Below are positions 9,838 through 22,970 of a DNA stretch of 64,000 nucleotides, in pieces. Positions within the stretch are counted from its first letter, which is position 1, and each line of letters starts with the position of its first letter. The position numbers and the translations under genes are program-made. This stretch comes from Phytophthora colocasiae (lineage: Eukaryota; Oomycota; Peronosporomycetes; Peronosporales; Peronosporaceae). The stretch spans positions 124,001 to 188,000 of the forward strand of contig JAGKQI010000073.1 of NCBI GenBank assembly GCA_018806915.1. Direction: 5' to 3'. The notes under the pieces were generated by a model that saw only the letters and a list, made by a program, of their open reading frames with translations, was not told the DNA's origin and did not search any database.

Positions 9838-12800
9838 ATGCTGGACTTGCTGTCACCTCTGCGCGGCTACATCGCGCAGAACCTGCAGTTCTACCTAAGC
9901 AAGTACATTGAGGACATTCAGCTGGAAGGGCTGGGGCTTTTTGGTGGCGATCTGGTGCTTAATGACCTCGAGGTTAAGCGCCACGTGCTTCGCGAGAGTC
10001 TCGAGATCCCGTCGAGTTTTGATTTTTCCCGTGGTTTCATCCGGGAGCTGCGAATTCACATCCCTTGGACTCAGTTGCTGTCTCAGCCTATTGAGGTGAA
10101 ACTTTACACCATAGAATTAATTCTAACAGCCAAAGACGATGACGAACAAAAGCCAAGAGCTTCTTCCGCAGCGGACAAGAAACCCAAGACTGCTGATGAT
10201 GGAGAGGCATCGCCATCGATAGAAGACAAGATCGACCAGCCCAAATCTGGCTGGATACAGGACACACTGCAGAAAATCCTTGCTAATATCAGTGTGCAGG
10301 TGAATAACCTCGTGCTCAAGTACGAGCACGACGACGTTGTGTTCTCCATCGCTCTCGGGGTGAGTCTCCACCGGTGGATATTTGCAAAATGAGTTTATTA
10401 TTTAATTAAGATTGTTCTTTGTTCTTTATGTAGACATTGGACTTTTATTCTGCTAGTGAGGGAGACGGCTGGAAACGCAGTTTTGAGGACTTGAAACGAG
10501 GCCGAAGGACTATTTGCAAGCGGATTGACGCCAAAGATGTCACCATTTTTCTTGATAGATATACTAATGATGGAGAGGGAAAGAAGAAGATACCGGAATC
10601 TGTTCGACGGAAAGTGGTAGGGTACGAAGTACCTGTACTGAGCAGGACTTCAGCATCAGTTCGAGCCAAGCTGCAGTTGTTTCCGAATGTGGCTGGAAGA
10701 GAGCAGGAGGATCGGAACAACAAATCGGCTTCTCCCAGGTCAACTTTGCATCAGCAACGTCCTGGCCCAAGTGATGATAGCAGCATCATAGATGTGGATG
10801 GATTATTTGCGTACAGACCATCCGTGATATGCGACCCCTTCTATTACTACTCGTGCAAACGCTCGAGCGTGGTACCGATGTACGAGGTGGACGTTTTTGT
10901 CGGAGAACTGTTTTTTTCTGTCAGCGATAGACAATTAGAGATGTTGAATCAGCTTATACAGAGCGCAAGCCGGAAGATTGATCGTGATTACGAACCACCT
11001 CCGCAAGCACGAACTCGTGACTACAACCCTGATGGAGAAGGCACTAATGTCTTGTCAAATACCCGCGCAGTGGCCGCCATGGCAGAAGTTCAAAAAGTGG
11101 ATTGTTCGGCCAAGAAGTCAGACTCGTGGTTTGGCTGGGCAATGAATGCTCTTGGTATCACTGAAGACGAAGAGGAGGATGAGTTAGTTTCAGAGCTGCT
11201 TGCTGAAACAAGAGGGGCTTTGTTGAAAGTACAGCAGCCACCTAATTATCCAGATGATGACTTATTCACCCCTGGCGGCCCATCTATGAAAACCTCTTGT
11301 GTACGAGTGTGCGTTAGCTCAGCCTCTGTGACGCTACGCAAGCACGAAAAGGAGCCACAAGTGGAGCATCAAGATTCAGCAGTTGTCGAGAGTGGAGAAG
11401 AGCTAGTTCCAGTTGCAAATCTTGGCATGGTAAAGGTCTCTCACCAGCCATCAAAGAGAAAAGTAGCTCGACCGGCGGTTCCAATTCTTCATTTGACACT
11501 GAGTTACGTCGCTCTAGAGATGCTCCTGGCACGAGGAGAAAGCGAAAATGGAACGGATCTGGTGTTTGAAATCGAAAAAGTGGAGCTTGTGTCAGCCACA
11601 GCGAGCGAAAATCGGGAAGAATTGAAGTGCAAGAAAGGAGAGGTACTACTCACATGGGGCTCAATCGACTCGTCTCACTTTTCGGCTTGTGTTTCGCACC
11701 CATACTTCATCAACTCTTTCTTTGGGGAAGAAACAACGCGATTGAATCAACGTGAAAGCCGAAGTTTCGAAATTGTCAAGGTGAATCTGGATGCTGACAT
11801 CCCGGTTTGGAAAACATTGGAAGCTAGTCGCGATAGCAAAAATGCAGACGAGGATTCTCCGTGCAACTGCTTTACGAAATGGGACGGACATGATATTCGC
11901 TGCGTGCCGATTGCGACGATAGCTAGAATTTGCGAACAGGCGATCAGGACTATTGGGATTAAGGAACGAGTTCTCGATGGAGGGATCTTATCAAATGCTG
12001 CATCGACAGCATGGGCTTCGAGCGGATTTCCTATTTCAATATCCGAAGAAATTGCGCGTGCTTTTGCTTCAGTCGCAGAGGAATATCAAGCGCACCGCAA
12101 TCCAGACCTCGGAGCATTGGATAATCTGGCACAGTTGCTGCAGCCCCAATTGATGGCACTGTTTTCTCGATATACTCTGCATTCATGTTCGGCAGCTTCG
12201 CTTCGTCCACCAACTGGATCCTCGAATATTCGACATCGGAGCGTTCATTCAGCGTTGCGCATGCGCTTAGCTTCCACTTCAAATTCCGTTGAGTGTGGTG
12301 ACCCAGCGCTTGATCGCCACGCGAAGGAGGTATCTAAAGTGTTTGATCTGTCTATTGGCACAGCTCAGGCACTTTTGATACCTGAAAAATGTGTCGAGAT
12401 AATGGAGGCGTTGTCAATCTTCATGGATGAAGCCAATGATGGTGATTTAGCTGCAAAAAGTGAAGAAGTTTCAGTCTCAGCTACAGAGATTGTGGCACCG
12501 AGCAGTCAGTTTATCATGCAGAGTGATGTCAAGCTGATTACCGCGAGCACTTTGCATATTCGTTTACCCACTGCTCAGGGGCAAGACAATACCGCAGGGA
12601 GTTCTTATGGTGACGTGAATATTATTGGGAGAGATTTCTCGTGGTGGAGAGCTATTCATCCAGGGAGCTATAAGAATCGTCTACAGCTTGGTGCTATGGC
12701 AGCATCTATGGAAAAGGTACAGGATGGACCCACATCGTTCCCATTAGTGGAAGCACTGGGATTTGAGGTGCTTACTACTGAAGACTCTGCTGATGCAAGC

Positions 12801-15800
12801 GACAATGATGGACTGTTTGCAAGTATGATCAAACTGAGGATCGATTTGGATTTATCTGCCGTACAAGATGCTGTGGATGTGATTAATGGTATTGCAGACC
12901 CTCTCGGCTATCCTATTGCATGGGTTCCAATTTGCTTGACACCAATGCAAGCGCGAAGTTCATTTCACATTGAAGTATGCCGTGCTGGGTTATCCAGAAT
13001 TGTAGCAAATCGACCCAGGGTAGTATTGGCTCAATATCAGTCACTAAGCGGGGAAATTGCATCGGTCAGTGCCACGTTGAAGTGGTCAAACAGGAGGATC
13101 GAATCGTGCCGCTCCATATTCCAAAGTGGTGTTGCTCCAATGTCACTTCGAGGGTCGGAATCCAGCACTCCTTTTGCCAAGTTTGCTATTTTGCAACAAA
13201 AATCGTCCGGTGTGCTGAATCATGTGCCGCTGGTGAGCTCGCTTGGTCTGTTTTCTTTGAATCCTGGATCACTTACAACAACGTGCAAGCATAGTGAGTT
13301 TACTCTCCAAGCTCACGTTTCACCAATTACCTTGGATATGCAAGGTCTTATTCAGCTTATTGACACGGTGATTTGTTTCGTGGATGCAATCGTGGCAAGT
13401 TTACCGATTCAGAAGAAACTGCCACCAACACTTGAAGGTTTTGAGGAAGACATGGTAACCCACAATTCAACAAGCAGCGATCCAACGGGCTGGAAAGTGA
13501 CTGTGGACTTGATATTTGCCGGTGGTGATATACGTGTGAATGAAGCACTGCAATTAAAGCTCCCTCTACTCTCACTGTCATCAGTTGAGAAAGACCTAGG
13601 TCCAGCAAACCAAGTGCAGTCGGGGGGCGTACTTAACCTCGTTTTTGCTATGAAAAATGCCACGTTGCGCGCATCAGAAAGTGGAGTCCTCAAAGAGCTC
13701 GGAGATCCGGAGATATTAAGAATTGAAGGCATTGGGATTTCTATGGATTTTTCACACAGTTATGTTGATTATCGACACGCTTACGCAGTCGATGCAACAG
13801 TGCATGTTTCGAGCATTCAGACATCGCTATCTCGTCTAAAGGTACGGTACTATCTCTTGGTTGAGGTCTTTCCACCTACTAATTTGACGTTGTGTCGTGA
13901 AGCTTTTGTACCTCTTGAAAATACCGTACTCTGAGCAGTTGAAGAAGTCGCCGTCAGCGGAAGATTTTCATCAACCAGAAAAGCCTGAGGGTGACAGTAA
14001 AACTGCTGCACATTATCGTTGGTATTGGAGACTAGGTGCTCAACTCGATCGCGTTGGGTTTTCATGCACGGCTGATATTAATCACCACTCAAACATCCGA
14101 GAGCGGCAGATTCGATCCGCTGTGGACGGCAAGATGTTGAGCATCGGTTTAGCTGCACGGGTTTCCAACTACCACCCAACCATGATTCACGTCCACCCAG
14201 CTGCAGGGAGAGTATTCACAGACATTCAGGTATCTGTTGGCGATATTCAACTGGTGGAGAGACTTCGAAGTGCAAAGCCCGAACCTCGCAGACGATTCGG
14301 AGCTTTTGCTTGGTTACCGGAGCATACCTTTATGGGCGTTTTGGTGTGCCTGAATTTGTCTGACCTGAAGTGCTTGTCCGAGGTATTGTGTATTTCCAGC
14401 ATAGATAACGCTGAGCAGAGGTCTTTGCCACCTGCTATGCTATCGTGGCATCTGACTAACAGCATCTCCAAGGCGTTCCAGGCCGGGATTCATCGAGGTG
14501 AAGCTTATGGAAAGCAGCCAACTGCAGAGGTCCCTATGATTGCAACTGGATTGACAAACACTGGTCACTCGTTTCCTCTGGTGTCTGGGTTCTATCGCAA
14601 TTACAGCGAAGCTGCCCTCCCTCATCATGTCATTGCAGGATCTATCGACAGTATGGATTTTGCCATCACTACATCATGTTTGTATTGTATCGCTTCAGTT
14701 TTGAACGTCTATGGAAATGACACATCCAAGATTGGTAAAAATGGTGAACTACGTAGGGATCAGTCTTCACCCATAGCGACTTCACGGACATCTTTGGCTG
14801 ATGTGGAGGTGTCTATATTGCTGGGTCAAGTTCGTCTGATCCTCACAAACGAAAGTCTGATGAATTCCATCTTATCGAGACGATCGGTAGTACCAGGAAA
14901 CGTCATCATGGTGTTGGAATCGTTGTCGATAGCATCTGCAGTGCGAAATGACATTTGTCTCGATGGCTTGGGATATCCTCCATTCAATTCCAGGTTTCTA
15001 CCTAGGCGGCCTACTGCCCAAGCGCAGCGATTTGGACAACCTGAACTTCGAATCGGATGCAGAGTGGGCAATATTTCTGGATTTGTTGCCGAATTGGAAT
15101 TTAGCCAAGTGGAATGTACACCCAACAGTACAGGAGGGCCTTTTGAGAAGCACATCAGCAAATCAACTGAGTGTTCTGTACGTTTCACGAATGTGGAGAC
15201 GTTCTGGTCGCCACTCAACTTAACATGCAGTATGGAAGAAGATCCCGTTGCGGCTTACGACGGCAATGATGCTGTAGTGAAGACTGCTGCTACCATTGCT
15301 TTGACAAAGGTGCGATTTGATCTGCACAAACGAGAGTTTGACGTATTGGTTACTCAGACGGTGGGGGTAATTCGAGCAGTAGGTGCTTTGCAGCGATCTA
15401 TCACGGCACCATCGCAGGTAAAGTTGAAGCCAGTCGAATTACAGGAGGCAAGTTCCTGTCTTGACAGCGAGAACCAACGTGAGGTAGCTTTTTCTTGCGA
15501 CGGGATCGAGGTAAATGCTTTCGAGAGGGACACATCCACACATATTCGCATCGGATCTATCGTCCTTGCGCACAACCTTTCGACTTTGTCCGGCAGTGCT
15601 TCCGTGCAGAATGTGGTGGTGGGTCATCGTACAAATGAAAACGTCGACAGCCCGACTATCGCAATTGAAGAGGTGGTCCTAGGGGTCAATGCGGATCCAA
15701 GTCTGTGGCAACTTACAGTGGAGAATTATCCCGAGAAGCTCATTGCAGCCAGGTGGAACTGTGGCGAGCGTACTGAAGGAACATTCTTTCTTGACGTACA

Positions 15801-18800
15801 GGCGTATCAACTCCACGTATCTCATCACCTAATCCAATCGCTGACTCGTTTTGTCAGTACGGAGCCGAACTTGTCCTTCTCTGGTTCCTGGAACATGGAT
15901 AGTAAGACGTACCTCGATCAACCTGGGGATCTCCAACCCTTCGGTTTCCAGCAGAAATGGAATGTGAAAATACTTGTAGCCCCGAGTGTGGTGTCGTACT
16001 GGAGACGAAATCTCACTAGCAAGAGGAAGTCTGGTATTTGGACGACTTCTGGACAGCTTTTTGCAAGTGTTGGAGTTGGAACGGACGAAACAGCACGCCA
16101 GTCGGTGTGCTCTTATGGCCCCGTCGTCAACGACATTAATCGCTTTGTGGCTGCCTCGACCATGGAAATTATGTTGAATATGGACAAGCTTGGCGTCAAC
16201 ATGTCTGATGACTTGCCTCCTCTAGAGGTTCATTTTCAAAGAGACTCAGTCGGTCTAGTCTCAACCAACAGCTCCAGCACCTGGCAGCGATTTTCAAAGT
16301 ACACCAGTGTTGTGTCCGAGGCTCAGCGTTTGGTGCACGACTGCAGTGTCCGTTTGACTGGAGATCGACACCAAATGCTTGAGCGGGTTGCCGTTGGTGA
16401 AGAAGTGTATCTCCTGTTCACCGACATGGCTCGGACCAGTCTTCAAGCAGATGTAAATGCTCTTTGTGTAAGGCTATCTTCCTATTCGTTGGGGGCCATC
16501 CAGTCACTGGTGGCTACACGTGATGGAAGCGACAAAAGGCTGGATGATTCCTCTGGCAGTGTACTAAATGAAGATGATGCGAGTGATACCCTCACTGAGT
16601 CAAACCAAGTGCCAGACACTTTTGACTCGTCAAGTGATGACTTTAAAAACCTGCTGAAAATGGCAGAGGGCCGTCGACCTTCCCCTGGTGAGCTCGTGTT
16701 CACAGAGGCTCTTTTGATCGAAACGCACAGCGCAATATTGAATGACGCTCCTCCCCTTGCTGACATCACAATCCAACTTCAAATTGAGCCGAACAAATTT
16801 GGTATTGGGTTGAGTGATGTAGCAGCTTACCTCAAAGACTGCAACGGGCCATGGAGTAGCGGAGCCAGTGAACCAAGTGGAGAACGGACTTCTTACACGG
16901 ATTTTGGGAACAAGACGCACAGTTGGATGGGAATGCGCTGGTGTTACCACATTCCACGTAAAATATGCAAGATTGTGGCTAGCCCAGTGCCCCTCCCTCC
17001 CACTGGAGTTCCCAATGGCTGGCCTTCCTGGAACTGGGAGAAGGATTCAGACGATGCTGCGAGTCGGCTGTGTGATATCTTCTGCCAACTGAGGTGCTGG
17101 GATAGCAAGAAGTCTTGCTACGTTGTTCTGTGCGAATTTTATGTTCCGTGGGAGTGTGCAGCTGCTGGTATGGGCTCAAACGAGAGTGAAGACGCCAATG
17201 AGCCAGGAAGCTTCGGCGAGTTGATGAGCCAATGGTTTGATGATGATATGGAACAAACGCGATATCGAGCGAGGCTTCTTGAATTTGGAGCCCGGGCGCG
17301 GGTATTCTGTTTTGACAACGACATACCTTCAGACAACTGGGAGTTACGATGGAGAACTCCTCTACAGAGTGAACAAGAATCCGAGGTGGGTACTAACTAC
17401 GAATGACGGTGTCAATATTTGCAGCGCTAACTATCATCTATGATTACTGTAGAACAAACAGAAACGTCTTGTGGTAAACGCATTACTAGCATCATCGTTG
17501 CAGGTGCATTCTGTTTTGGCCAAGGATGCCTACCAGCGTGTAGTTAGCAGTGTCACGCTCCCACAAGTTACCCTGTCTATCACTCATGTTGGCTCGGAGA
17601 ATGACTCTCATGACATCGTTACCGCAGAGCTCAACGACACAGAGATTAATTGTGCTGCTTCTGGGAGCAGTCATACGAGAAAACTGAATATCCGTGCAGC
17701 TTCTGCGATGCAAGTGTACCTTGACAATATGGTTCAGCTGCTGACGGTATCCGTAATCCCACGAACCTCTATTGAGGCGATGGCTGAGATTACTTCGAAG
17801 GGAATCGAGATTTCTACATTAGTTGGTCCTGTTTCCCTGTACCTGAACCAGACGTCGATGCTGGTATTATCTGCAATCCCGAAGATTTTGCAGGCGAGCT
17901 CTGAACATTTCCCAACGGTTGCACGAAATCCAAACGAGAAATTGTCCGACATGCGCACCAGGATTGTCAACTGTACTGGCGTGGATATTTGGTATCGACA
18001 AGAAGGAACCTCTGAGTGTCTTCATCTTCCTACAGGTGATAGTGCAGCATATAGCTGGCTCTCGCTGGTAGACAGCCCGTTTTACCTGCTTCGCTTTGCT
18101 GTGGACAACCCACGCCAGAAACTAAGTGATATGGCGCAACCTGAAAGTGGCCAAGAGGATTCTCGGTGGTGTGATCCGTGCAAGATCAGAGAAAATGGCG
18201 TCACTGGTCGATACTTTCGCGGCTATGGATTCATGTGGGTTTGTGTCGAGCTGAGCAGCTTAACGACAATTGTCACCCTCCATTCGGCATTGGCTGTCCG
18301 TAATTATTGTGATTTTCCTGTGCGGGTAAAAGTGAATCGGGATGGTGTTGAATATATCTGCTCAGGGTCAGGCGAGCTCTACCAAGATACCCCTATGCTA
18401 CGGAAAAGCTCCTACCATCATGCTAACTGCATTTCGTCGGATGGGTCAGTTTGCACTCTTCAACCGACGAAAGAGGGTAGCAGCGTTACCCAGATAATGA
18501 CCGAGTCCGTGTCAGCAATTGGTTTTGGTATCGAAGGTAGTTCTTGGTGCAATTTGGAGACCGAAGGAAGATTCCCCAATGAATTTGACCTAGTGAAAGT
18601 CAGTGACGACCAAACAGATGGGCTCATGAGAACTCAGTGCAACTTTGCAACACTTCCGACTAGAAGTCCGAACGAATCTACTCACTACGCATGGGCGAGG
18701 CTTCGTCGTGTGCCGTGCAATACTGTGCTTCCGACAGATTTCGATCCACTGCAACCCCAGGTGTCCCGACGGTACGCTTGGATGGAAATGTCGTTGTGGC

Positions 18801-21800
18801 CTGCACTCACTGTGGAGAATACGATGGATATCCCGGTAGCGCTAAACTTTGCACAAAAGGTAAACCTGCAGCGAGTTTTCCTTCTTTCAGAATATTATTT
18901 TCTAACATTTTGTATACTGTTGGTAGGCCTCAAGCATCAGCATTAAAGTTGCCCCGTCATGTGAAAAATGCCTGTCTGAAATCAACCCGTTCGAGTCTGT
19001 AAATGTCCAGCTGACGTATGATCAAGGCTCAGGTAGCCCTCCGAAGCTGTTAGCGTTTTTGCTGCAATGTACCCTTGAAGATTCCAAGGAGCAGATTTTT
19101 GTATTCGAAGGTTGCAAAGTTCTTGTGAGCTATTGCAACGATCTTCGGCCAATGGTTCGAGTCAGAATGGAACGTATTCTCAGTGTGGCCAATATGACAC
19201 CACACAATTTGGACGTTAAAATCAGCAGTCCTCTCGGAAGTCAAGGAGGGGTTTTGGAGAAGATTGCTTCGTGTGTCGAGCGGTCCATTGGCTTTGCAGT
19301 GATCAGCAACCGTCTCGTGATTTCAATTGCAACAACAGAAGACTCGAACAACGAATCCGATCAGATCGAATGGTCTCCTGAGGTCTCGCTAAATGTGCAT
19401 GGAGATGCAAAGCCGATCGTTGTGCCGTCAGTGCGAACAGGGTTGAGAAGCTTGGCAAGTGCGTACTGTATCGAATTGGAAAACTCTGATGGATATTTGA
19501 AGCTTATCATCCGTCCACAGGTCGTGGTGATCAACTCGACGGTAAGAAACCTTGCGAAGTACGAATTTACGAATAATGCTAACTCGTGTATCATCTATAG
19601 AGTTACGACCTGAAATTTACTCCTACTGATGGGCGAGGAAACGCATTTGATGAAGACGACCAACTATCGGTGAGACTTGCCTATACTGTAGACATATTAG
19701 TGGATATGAGCTAACTTAATTCGAAAACAGGTGATATCGGGCGACAACGATGGGTGGAGTGTACCTGTGTGTCTGCACAAAGAGGCAAAGAAGCGAAGCA
19801 TTACAACGGATGTGTCGAATTGGTTGAGCTCGAAACTTTCGAGACGATCCAGTGAGGACTTGTCCAATGTATCGAAGCAAGTATTGGTGGCTAGACTGTC
19901 ATGCTCGTTCCGAGTTGGACTAGATGGGTACGAGTGGACAGAGGAGATAGCAGTACTGCTCCCTAAATTGCCCCTTCTCGTCAATTCTGATGGTAAGCTA
20001 GCTATTGTGGAGCCTCCAGAGTCTTCAACAACGCCGACCAAAACACAAGAAGGTTTATATCCATCTCCATCGACGACAACGCGGAGAAGGCGTTTGCTGA
20101 TCCGCCATCACGCCTTCAGACACAAGATGCTGACCTACACGATGACTGAAAAGGGACAGTCGATTCATATTATGTTCTTCGTGGACCACCAACCGCCTGT
20201 CATCATCCACAACCAGTGGCAAAACACGCTGGGCTTCAGAAATGTGTCATTCCCGTCGGATCCAGAGGGTATTGGTGCAGACTTTTATCTGGAATACGAC
20301 TGGAAGCTACAGGTTCGTTGGATTCGTTGAGTTTTGACATTTACTCATCGACTAACGAATCATTTGCAAATAGGTATCTGCGAAACACCACGAATCTGCG
20401 GAGGAGACATCAAATTCGAACAAAAAGGATGTTTCGGAAAGTGAGATCTTGCAAGACTGGTTAGAGGATTCGTCCCAGTCTCTCCAAACTGCCACCATAG
20501 CAGACACAACAGACGGGCGTGTGCGCTTTCAGATTGGATCTCCTCGATATGGATGGTCTAATATGCTTTGGCAAGTCGGTGGAATTCAGTTTGCGTCGTT
20601 CACCAGTGACGAGTCAGGGCCAATCTTCTTGGTTATGTGCTTCTATCGAGCAGGGTCCTGGCTGATATCTATCACTTGTCTTGAGGACCCGATTCGCGAT
20701 GGCCAGGTAAACACAACGCCATCGTTGGCTTTGCCCTCTATGGCATCCCCATTGATAGCAAAGCAACCTGCTTCATCATTCCTAAGAATTGGCGTGGTTA
20801 TGGAGGAATTATCTCTCCATTTCTGCGATGAATACGGCCCTCTTCTGGATGCCAGAGGAATGATCCTGTATCCAGAGATTCTGCGAGCGACCTGCAGCGA
20901 ACTGTCAATTGTGTTTGCCACAGCTCCTGACCCACCTGAAATTTCCCGTCACAGCACACGCCTGGGCTATCTATCGCACATCCGTTCGTATTCAACTCTC
21001 TTCGTTGCGATCCAAGACATTGAAGTGGGGCATTTCCTGCAAACCTGCAATTTCCCAGTCATTCTTTGCTTCCCGGAGACCCACGCAAGGAAGGACTTGT
21101 TACAATTTGACCGAGTGAAGAAGCACGAGAGGCTGGAGGGTCTGACCAGCAGGCTTCTCGACAAAGGACTACCAGGTACTGATGGTTCGAGCTTAGTAGC
21201 CAGAGTCATCTACACGGATACATGGGATCCGATTGGTATTCCGTCGTATTTCCACAGCATCGAACTTCACTTGTCTCCAGCTGTCCTCCAGGTATGCTCA
21301 TTCACGTAATGCTGGTGTAGAAAGTTATCTCGACTGAGGTTTTGTTAAATGTAGGTGGAAGACGACATTTTGGCGTATATGAACGCTTTCATGCGCCCAA
21401 TGCTAGATGCACTAGAAGGAGAGTCTGCTTTAAGAGCGATGCACGAAGTTGGAACCCAGCCAGGAGTATCAAACCTCAAGAACTGGAGTCTGGATGCATA
21501 CGAAGCTGTGATGGTAACGAAGCAGCGCAAAGTGTACATCGAGTACTTGAGTGTCAGCAATATTCAAGTGACGATCACAGCGCGTGTATCAATTCCAGTA
21601 CTCAACAGTTTTGATGGCACCCCGCTGTACTTTGGAGCTACCGAGATGCGCGAGGTGTTTTCATTACCCGATCAACTGTACAAGGACTTGGCAGCAGACT
21701 ACGTGGCCGACGCAATTGTCCGCTCCCCAATGCTCTTGATGTCACTGAACATTATAGGCAACCCAGCGTAAGTGCTGGACAGCGTTGTTGATACTTGAAA

Positions 21801-22853
21801 CGAGGACTGACCACTTGTTGTGTTTGTGTGTACTGCAGAGGTTTCCTTCGAGGCTTCGGTCAAGGAGTGCGTGATTTGGTTGAAATACCCCTCGATGCGT
21901 CTAGAAATGGATACAGTCCATGGATCCTTACGAAGGGGGTAGTGGGCGGAGTCGCCTCCTTTTTGGGCCATGCTACAGCGGCAACATTAACCTCACTTTC
22001 CGGGTTCTCGTACTCGATCTCGCGGACAATGGACCAACTCACACTGCCGTCCGATCAGCTGCGCAAGCGCCATTACGCGCGTCCCACACAGTTGTCAACA
22101 GCGCTTGCAGGAGGCCTGGGATCATTAGGATCTAGTGTGGTTGGTGCAGCAGCCGGAGTTATCACTACTCCGATAGCAGTTTACAAGGAGCGTCAGATGC
22201 AAGGCCTCGATACTGGACTTCGAAACGTAGTCGGCGGCGTCGGGATGGGATTAGTGGGTATTGTCGCTCGACCGATGGGTGGCGTTGCTTCACTGGTGTC
22301 CATGGCATCAGATGGACTTTTATACGGAATGGGAGGTAGCCGCACACCGTTTGACGACTCGGTTTCACGTTTTGACGCACGACCTAATGAGCTACTGCGC
22401 TACAAGCTGAAAGTACTGCCAGATGCCATCGGAAATACTTTGATCTTTGCGCAAGGCGTTTGGGTTGTCCCGGAGGATCATAAGCTGCTTTCTTCCGGAC
22501 AGGAACTCGACTACATCTCGGAAGAGCAGTTGGACGCCACTGAAAACGAGCCGATCCGAGAACTGTTGTCACGAGGCGATAGTACTCATCGTCTCGTTCA
22601 AGTGACAGTTGTGTGCTCCAGCGAGTATGTCTACGTCGTTGGCGTGCGCGGCATGCAAACTCAGGCTGTACTGGTTCGCACGTCTCTCGGATCCATTGAG
22701 GCCGTTGAAGAAAGTCTCAAAGAACCGTCCGTTTTCGACCTGGGCATTAAGACGCCAGCAAGTGCAGAATGGCTACGCTTCCGTCTTCCGGCACAGCAAC
22801 GGCGTCACTTGAGCCATCAACTGCGTCTGTGGCTGGCGGATGCGATTTTGTGA
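9838..22853 (+). CDS. VPS13B-like bridge lipid-transfer protein, ten exons, about 4143 aa
   Basis: VPS13 proteins are rods with a hydrophobic groove that move lipids between membranes at contact sites. Exons I can join in frame: 9838-10359, 10434-13841, 13903-17385, 17453-18859, 18927-19541, 19601-19669, 19731-20312, 20374-21291, 21355-21767, 21839-22853. All introns are GT-AG and 54-83 bp. The N-terminal chorein segment (YLSKYIEDIQLEGLGLFGGD, then LRIHIPWTQL) resembles VPS13B/COH1 more than VPS13A/C/D, and the length fits (human VPS13B is about 4000 residues). The middle is a repeating beta-groove. The C-terminus has an ATG2_C-like helical block (GFLRGFGQGVRDLVEIPLDA, from about residue 3806) and a PH-like end. 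The TGA at 22851 lies inside a GTGAGT donor consensus, leaving open an in-frame splice into the next gene. The single 69-bp exon 6 is the least certain. Confidence 0.93.
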
Positions 22854-22970
22854 GTGATTTTATTTGACTACCATCGGTTTGTGTTTGTCGTGCGGAAATT
22901 CCGTGGAAAGTATTCTCTGATTTTGAGCAGTGTGGAATCTCGCCTCACAACTCTTTTTGCTGGATTGAAG